From: Eleginops maclovinus
Taxonomy: Eukaryota; Chordata; Actinopteri; Perciformes; Eleginopidae
Length of the DNA stretch: 64,000 nt
Direction: 5' to 3'
Assembly: GCF_036324505.1 (NCBI RefSeq)
Contig: NC_086360.1
Coordinates: 18,096,261-18,160,260 of the forward strand
This document shows, in pieces, positions 56,126 through 64,000 of this stretch. The notes under the pieces were generated by a model. It did no database searches. It was not told the DNA's origin and saw only the letters and a list, made by a program, of their open reading frames with translations. Each line of letters starts with the position of its first letter. Within the stretch, counting starts at the first letter, position 1. A program made the position numbers and the translations under genes.

Positions 56126-56966
56126 AGGCTACTGAATTAGAACAGAGAACTGTCAGATATAACAACAGTAATAAAGGGTGAAAGGGTTTAGAGGTCAATT
56201 CCAGGTATGCTATCCAGTATTAACAGCTTGCTTTCAGTATTGGCTTTGTACCATCAGTCCCATCACATCTACTCATTTTATCTTCATCTAATCTCAAAAG
56301 ACCTTTGCTGTTAGACTTCATTCTTCCAGCAGCTGTTACTGTGTGGCCGACTCTCTTTGAGATATAATTATTCACAGCAGGCCAGAGCTAGATATGGGTC
56401 TGCTAGATGTCACCTGTTGTTCACACAGCCAAACATCTATACCAGGCCTGTTGCTCCCCCTACTCTTCCTGTGCCTATGTCTTTGATCAATAATTCTGTG
56501 GTCACCCATCAGCCATCAACATGTGCACCAGAGAGGGGCCCATTGTCAGCTAATTACAGGCCTACTACTCTCTACGACTGAGCCAGTGGTTGGGTGAGCG
56601 TGATTAAAAGTCAGCTGGAGCGTGCTTCGGTTGCTAGCGGCTCTTTCAACTAGAACCAACAGCTTGGAACACGGCACTCAAAACAAAGCTTTCTTCTGCA
56701 CGCTCCGGTCATTGCTGATATTTTAAAGACTCTTGATTGAGCATCAATTTGCGATGAAATTGAGAGCACCTGTGACATCTGGAGAGGCCAAAAGTGAATC
56801 ACACATGAGTTCATCTTCAGAACGGGACATCAGGACAATGGCTAATAGCATCAGGAGAGGGACAGCTACCATCTGAGTCAGCGAGGCCATGTGTTTTTAG
56901 CCAAGACCATTGTTTGTCTTGACTCGGGTGAAGGATAGCATACACAATAGGATCTTGAGAGCTTAA

Positions 56967-56968
<2 letters not shown>

Positions 56969-57012
<44 letters not shown>
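56969..57012. repeat. (GT)n microsatellite
   Basis: About 22 GT units. Confidence 0.98.
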
Positions 57013-57017
<5 letters not shown>

Positions 57018-58129
57018 CTTACATGTCCATCTGTATGTACAGTAAGTACTCTAACTGTAACCCCCTCACTTCCTGTGATAGCAAAGAAGAGTTATTTGAT
57101 TTGCAAGCCTTCAGCAAATCAGTTCAAGATGGAGACCAAGGATTTAGCCTCCATCTAGTCCACAATAAACTCTAAGTAGTGGATGGAGGAGAACTTTTCC
57201 TGAGGGGACACTCACAGGAAACACCTTCTGCTTTATTATCTTTCCTGCTGTTATCGCTGGCAGTGCCGGCTTGCTCTCTCCTCTCCTTTTTAATCTCCTT
57301 GGCCGGCGAGGCCTGCACGCCATCCCGGCATTACTCCTCTTTCTCAGGGCCCCACTCCCTGATGCATCCTCTTTTCAGGGTCAACCTCCTCATATAACCT
57401 TCATTTAAGAGCAAAGAGACCAGATAGCAAAAATGAAAGATTCCGTACGGTGAAAAAGTGCAATCACATGTGACCCCGCTCAGCTGCTAGTTGATAAAAG
57501 CAGAGCACTGTATCTTCTTGTTAGGCATCCTAATAATTGCATGTTAAATGCAAAGGGCAAACCCAATAAAGCCTCTCCGAATCACTCATCTGTTCATGTG
57601 TTTCTCAGTGATAAAGCATCAGTGCTTTCTTCTCATCTGCAGCAATCATGTTCTTACATCTATCATGATCTGACACCCGGAGCAGATGTAGGTCTGGGGT
57701 TGAGTTTAGGTGACAAGAGCACACACATGCAATCACGGCCGCAGCAAGATTTATGATATGGCATAATGAGTTCATATTAATGCACGAAATAAACTTTAGC
57801 TGAAGCCCAGACTCCAGATGTGCTCTTATGTGGCTTCACTGACTCCAGTTACATTTAAGTTATTTTTCTTGTGAGGGCGGTTTATTTTCATTAAAGTAAA
57901 GTTCAAAAGTTATCGAAGCAGTGCATTAAAATTACATTTCAAACATAATTGAACTATGACTCGAACTCAGCAAATTACTGTATCAAAGGGGAATCAAAAA
58001 TTAGCTACACAAAGTTTCACTAATTATACAAACAGTCGACCTCAGCTCATTTATATTAATTATTTTCTTTTGGATTCCTTCTGAAATAAAATGTGTACTT
58101 AACGTATTATGTAACCAATTATAATGTTG

Positions 58130-58345
58130 TGCAACCAATTGTAATTTAGTACTCAGATGTTTTACGTAAGTAAAAGTAGCAATACTAAAATAACTAAGTA
58201 CAGTTTTGACTTCCAGAATGTAGTGGAGTAGAAGCTTAAAGTAGCATCAAATGACAATACACAGGTACGAGTATCTCAAAATTGTACTTAAGTATAGTAT
58301 TTGAGTAAATGTACTCTGTTACGATCTACAGTGCTTACAGATACA
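58130..58345 (-). repeat. Copy of the GTACTT-rich repeat family
   Basis: ACGTAAGTAAAAGTAGCAAT, AATGTAGTGGAGTAGAAGC and CAAAATTGTACTTAAGTA are typical; the strand is opposite to the copy at 38645-39374. Confidence 0.5.
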
Positions 58346-59739
58346 TGTCAACATAAGATAGAATAAAAGAAAAATTAAAAATGAGGGAAAACGAATGGAC
58401 TACCTTTATGCCAAGAGATGTCTGTTCCCTTTTGACAGCAAAGGTTACATAACAAACAAGCATGCTGTTTGCAAGCCATAATTAACATTTTCGATTAATA
58501 ACACAGTTAATATGTAGGGATGCAAATGCTAACCAAGCGAGCTAAAGCCACTTTTATCTGCTATGGTGCTATTCGAAAACCAAGAAAGCAACGGCCAATT
58601 GCAAAACTCAAGGCTTCCAAATGGTAGTCAACCAACAGATGGTTGACATGACTGTGATTGCACCCGCTTTGTTTGAGGCTAACTCAAAGAACTTTTACTG
58701 TTGTTAAATCCCTGCATTTATTGGTTTTTCAGCTTCATACTTCTCTGAACCAGCATCTCAACTGAAGCTTTTTGTGCTGCATAAAGACCCCAGTGTAGCC
58801 TATAGCGTGCACATGCAAGACTTGTGCATACATCTAGGATTAGGAGTATAAAGGGTTGGGAATTGTCCTGCAGCTGAATCCTCTAATAATGCCTCAATGT
58901 ACATAGAGAACAAGCTGGCATAGCAGTTAATCAACAATCAATCCTTGTGTGTCGAATCCAGTATAAATAAACCAACAATATTTAACGACTGGATCCGGCC
59001 TGCTGGCTAAAACTGAAACCTTAGGCCAGCGGTCCATTACAGCAGTGTTAACAAGTCCCACCACTGTGCCCTGATCCTCCTCAATCATACCCCAGCCTGG
59101 AGATGAAGGGGCTTTGTCCACGCAGCTCTGAAGACACAACAGCCTGTGTGCTGATACATGAGCTGCTGTTTCATCCCCACAGCTCATTGTAAATATCAGA
59201 AAAGCCAAACTCAAGCTCTTTCCATGGGAAACAAACCTGCTTTGTGGTCCTCATTGTGTATATGTACCCCGCTTGAGTGCTGTAGGCCTGTCTTCCTCAC
59301 TGCACAGGCCATTTATTTAGAGAGGCCCCCTCTACGGAGCTGATCATGAAAATTATTGGTAAGGTTTATGGTTCCTGCTCGGGTTTCTGCTCATCTGGTG
59401 TGTATAACACACGAGCTGTGAGGGTTAATCCTCCAACTCGGGAATCTGTACTGTCTGATTTAAGAGAAACTAAAGAGCGGCTCGTAACCTATAACAGCAC
59501 ATCTCCACATGTAGCAGTCCCTGATGATTACAGATTATTTCAATCCACTGGTGGCATTTAGAGTCACATATAGTAATGTTATACATTTCAATACGTTTAT
59601 TACTGTAGTTCTTTTGGGAAATGTTATACAAAAGAGTCATAAGCACCACATGGTCAAGGGGTAAATGCTCCCACAAAACTGTTTTACAACTACTGTCTTC
59701 TGAAGCTTTTTAAAGGTTACTTATTTTGCAGAACAACCA

Positions 59740-60025
59740 GTGCTGGACAATGATAGTACATTTACTCAAGTAGTGTACTTGAATATGTTTTAGACATATT
59801 TTTACTTTACTTGAATATTTCCATTTATTACATAATGAGTACATTTGATACTTCAAGTACTATGGCTAAGAATACTTCAGTACTTTATATTATTCTGGAA
59901 TTGGACATTGTGCAGACTCATCACCCTTGGCACTTTAAGTATATGTTGTTGTTAATACTCTTGTACTGTTAGTTAAGTAACGTTTCACTTGTAGTATCTC
60001 AGTTCCTTTTCCAACACTGTCCGCA
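59740..60025 (+). repeat. Internally deleted copy of the GTACTT-rich repeat family
   Basis: Begins near CCAGTGCTGGACAATG, carries GTACATTTACTCAAGTAG, and ends near CCTTTTCCAACACTG. The two outer ends are again roughly inverted (CAGTGCTGGA / TCCAACACTG). Confidence 0.5.
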
Positions 60026-61979
60026 ACAGACTCTGAGACCTTACTATGATTTATTTCCCCTTGCAAAAATAAAAGATGAGGAAAAGGTATCCTATGAAGT
60101 GTAAGGAAAATGCAAACTTAATTGTGCAAGCTTTGGTAAGTTGCAGAGGTTGTCAGGTATGTGATGAAATTGTTAATACCGATTTAACCGATGTTAAGAC
60201 TGGTGGAATAAATGTTTTGGGACTATAGTAGTAAGAGTTAGAGAAGTCAGTTTCTAGGGTCTTTGGTTTGTCTTTCATATGTTTGTGGGTTGTAAAAGCT
60301 ATTGTATTACACAATCAGTTTTTCCAAGGGTTAGGGTTAGTCCAAAATCTAGACACGTTTAAATATTATCTGTTGTGTGTGAGCTCCTAATCTCAAATTA
60401 CAGATCAATATTTTGGGTGTCCCATTTCACATTATCTCTATGATGTTTCAGGATTCTACTACCAAGACTTGACTGAAAGTAAAAATCCATTTAAAGCAAG
60501 AAATTGAACATTAATGAGGGGGGGGCACTTGAGCTCATCTGATCTACTCTGTGGGCGTGAGGCAGAAGATAAAGGTTGGGGAAGGCAGATGCTTCAGCAA
60601 GGAGTTTTAATGATGCTGCTACTACAGAAGATTACATACACACACAGACCCTTCAGCTGTTTCTCTGCAGCAGACTTGTCAGCAGCACTGTTGTGTCCTG
60701 GCACAGTGAAATAATTCATCTGGCAGACAGCAACAATTCAGAGATGTTTTCCGCATCCAGTCAAGAAAACATTTCGCAGCTGATAAACTTTGTGAATGGG
60801 GTGTTGAAGTTATTGCTTTTATTTAGATTTTGATTGGGAGGCAGGGGTGGTCTGCCTGTTGGTGATTATGCACAAATAACATGTGTCCATGGTTTGTGTG
60901 TGCTTTCCCACTGGGGCTTTCAATCCTAAACTATATGTATGCGGTACAGTTAGATGCTTTGGGTGTGAGCAATTAAACCATCAAACACGGGGTGTTTGTG
61001 TAAATCCTTAAGTGTCGAAAGAGACCCATCAGTCCCGCAGAGCGGTGACAGTTGTAGTCATCAAAGAGACTTTACTGCCACTGCATCTCACAAAAAACCC
61101 AAACAATGGCAGGAAGGGGCTGCGAGTCTTCAGGAGATGAGCCACACACAAACATCTTCAAGCAGGATTCATTAGGCTGGCGCTGAGGGTGGGGACGGGG
61201 TCCATCCATTTCCTGTTTTTACCTCCCAGCGAAGCGGTGAAGAGGGTCTGCGTGTGCCAACACCACTAATGACTCAAACCTTGTGAGTCGCGACTAACTC
61301 GATCATTCAATACTCTATTATGCTGTGCAGACCATGCATCCTTAGGGTCCACATGTGTGTAATGGCAACAACATCATCTCATCATTAGTAGTGACCAGAA
61401 ATGATGCCAATGACTGTGTGTCTGCAACTACAACACAATGGTTGTTAACAGAGAGGACATCCTCCCCATATGGCGGACGGAGCATGACTCCAATACTAAT
61501 CTGCTCCCACTGTTTATAAAATAAACAGCCCCCCAACGCTAACCTACAGGCTGCCCAGTTTCCCCCCTCCTGCACACTCTACATCGCATCTGGATGACCT
61601 TTGACCTGGACTGTTTGAACTGTGCTTCCTGTCCAGTGTAACATACATATGGCATCATGGCAAAATTTGCACTGTAGGCATTTTTCATGCAGCGGAAGCG
61701 TGGATTACCAACGTATCCCCATGGAGGTGGCACATGTGGCAAATGCCATCCCACACACATAAGCACAAAGAGGGCTACAGCCTTTGATTATGAATCATAA
61801 AAAGTCACCATGGCTTAGTAGTAACTGAAAAAACAAGGCTTAACACCTACATGCCATGCTATAAAAGTGCAAATGAGTATGCATTTAGATAAGGCTCCAT
61901 TTAGTGGTTTAAAGTTACTTCTAATTACACAATCTGTGCCACTTAAAGGCAACAGCATTACCTTTTCAAAACAAGGTTG

Positions 61980-62420
61980 TTTTCACACAGACATCCCCAG
62001 CAGACGCCCCCGCCCCTTTCTCTCTGGGAGCCCCGAGCCTCCTAGGCCCACTGATGGTGGAATGAGACGAGATAAGCCCGTGGTCGGCCTCCATCAACAC
62101 ATAAGGCTTGCCAAAGCGAGTAGAGTTACAGACAGGCAGTCCTCTGGGGCTCAGTGGGAGTGGGAGCGGGGCTGCTCAGACATGGAGGGCTGCTAATCTG
62201 CCCCCAGCCGGCCTGCTGATGCCCACCATCTGTGTCTGTAACTCATCACCCACCGGCCAGGAGCCTCCGCATGCACACACACAAGTAAACAAACACACAC
62301 AGAGAGCCATTTAACAGCCAATGCTCTACCTGGCTCTGTTAATTACTGATTATCAGTGCCACCCAAAATGCATAGGACAGGAGCCAGTGGAGGGAGGTAA
62401 GGTTGGATAATGAGAAGCAG
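61980..62420. other. GC-richer island in the desert (possible conserved element)
   Basis: GC-rich stretch followed by a TTAATTACTGATTATCAG core near 62339-62356 of homeodomain type. No supportable gene. Confidence 0.25.
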
Positions 62421-62707
62421 CTGTGAATGGGGGGCCCAGAAACTTTAGGTTGTTTCATTGTCCTCATTATGGAAGGAATTAGTGAAAAATAGCCCATATG
62501 ATTAAAACGGTTGTGACAAGTTTAATTACCACCAGGATGCAATGAAGCCTGAGTCAAGTCAGAAGACTTCACGAATGTCAGTTAAATGTAGCTGCTGCTT
62601 ATATGCTTCATTTAGTTGACGAGACTTCACAGCCATAATTGTGCCTGCCTCTGGCTCTACTGAGCCAGGGGATGTAGAGGGTTAAGAGGTCAGGAGGATG
62701 GGTGCAA

Positions 62708-62723
62708 GGGGGGGGGGGGGGGG
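62708..62723. repeat. 16-base G run
   Basis: Sixteen consecutive G residues followed by AGAGAGA. Length may be unreliable in sequencing. Confidence 0.9.
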
Positions 62724-64000
62724 AGAGAGACTCCTGGAGATTAAATGAAATGCCTTAAACTCCTCAAGGTGTATGACAGCCATGCAGGTGTGCAGCACTT
62801 ACCCCCACATAACCCCACACACCCATCGTTTGGAGCTAGAATATCTTGCAGGCATAACAGCAGGCAGGAGATCAGTAGACACAATTACTATGCCTATTAC
62901 CTGTTTACCACTCACCCGCATGTTTGAATCCCACTCAACAGAGACAGACTTGCTTCATTAGATTTGAACCCCCTAAAACCACTGAATGGCTGGGGTTATT
63001 AATTTCTGCTAAGGCACTGTAAGAAATGTATAAGGAGGAGAGTCAAAGGGGAAAGGGGGAGTATGGCCTAAAACCTTAGGGCTTATAATATTTTGTTATC
63101 CTCCATGTATACTGTATATTTCATAACTGCGGTATGAGGTAAGTGGGTATGACCAGTCATGTCTCTGAATAAGGCTTTTAATTTCTAATTGCTAGTTGGA
63201 ACAAAAATATTTTGTTTCTAAACAGTCAATGTGGATACTTAAAGTAAACACTGAAAGAACATTATCTCTTTATTATAATCTAACTTTTATTTTTGCCATA
63301 TTTAAGATTGCTTTTTGATTTGGGCTCTGTAAAAATCATTGTTTCACCACCTTAGAATCAGGCTTGGGTTCAGAAATAAGAAGGGAGTGTGTTGGAATAA
63401 TTTACTATTAAGGGGAGGGTCCAAACTGAAGTAACCCTGGGGAGGGTCGAAGCCAAAAATAAAGTTGAGCCCTGAATAATAATCGTATGGTCCCTAAAGT
63501 GGGACTTGTATCCACTGCAAGTAGCGGGTATGTGAACCGTGATGACATTTAGAGTATTTTTCTGAATGCACCCAAGAGGATGTTTTGTTGATATTCAACT
63601 TTAAATTTACCAGCTAAGTATTAACCATGTAAATAAGTGGACCATAAATGGAAGCAGATTATACCAGTGGAAACAGCATAGGTGCCAAAACTACATTTCC
63701 AAGGTACACAGAGCCTTGTATATCCCCTGATGGAATATCTGAGCCTGCGGGCACTGCTCCAGACTTCAATAAGGTTATAAATGCCTGCTAATGTTTTAAC
63801 AGTAGTCCTCTTTTAGGGTGGTCAGACATAGCTGACAGGAGCCAGAGGATGGAGAATATTTACAAAACTATGTCTGGAAAGTCATGTCATGTTTTCATTT
63901 AATAAGAAACCTGCAGGGCAAGAGACTGGAGGTGAGAAGTATTCAGGACACTTATTACTACAATGCTGTAGAAAAAGCAGTTGTACATTATTATTTTTAA

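Overview
The window is vertebrate nuclear DNA, almost certainly from a ray-finned (percomorph-like) teleost. It has split genes with GT-AG introns, long dinucleotide and GATA microsatellites, tRNA-derived SINE pieces and several interspersed repeats I recognise from fish genomes. The protein genes are typical vertebrate genes. There are no bacterial operons, CRISPR arrays or phage features.

Left third (1-21.4 kb), a gene block matching human 12q24.31 in order and orientation: orai1 (+, two exons, 218 aa) encodes the CRAC-channel pore. setd1b (+) is an H3K4 methyltransferase; I assembled 17 coding exons, fully in frame, giving about 1,665 aa. hpd (-) is 4-hydroxyphenylpyruvate dioxygenase; 14 coding exons give 393 aa, the human length. 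The human neighbours MORN3, TMEM120B and RHOF are absent between orai1 and setd1b. setd1b and hpd converge and may share an overlapping poly(A) signal.

Middle (21.4-36.2 kb): a repeat-rich gap holds a probable solo LTR, a LINE 3' tail and MITE-like copies. It is followed by an intronless 295-codon ORF (24661-25548, +) that I do not recognise. An 8.5 kb non-coding stretch then leads to aplnra (-, single exon, 361 aa), the apelin/Apela receptor, with a plausible TATA box and 3' poly(A) signals.

Right part (36.2-64 kb): a gene desert. I see microsatellites, about eight interspersed-repeat copies and some GC-richer islands that could be conserved non-coding elements, but no supportable gene.

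The genes do not form a pathway. The most notable signals are a U12-type AT-AC intron in setd1b with near-consensus 5' splice site and branch point, a GC-AG intron in hpd, an orai1 that can only make the short form, and the unrecognised intronless ORF. I found no convincing wholly new biological system.
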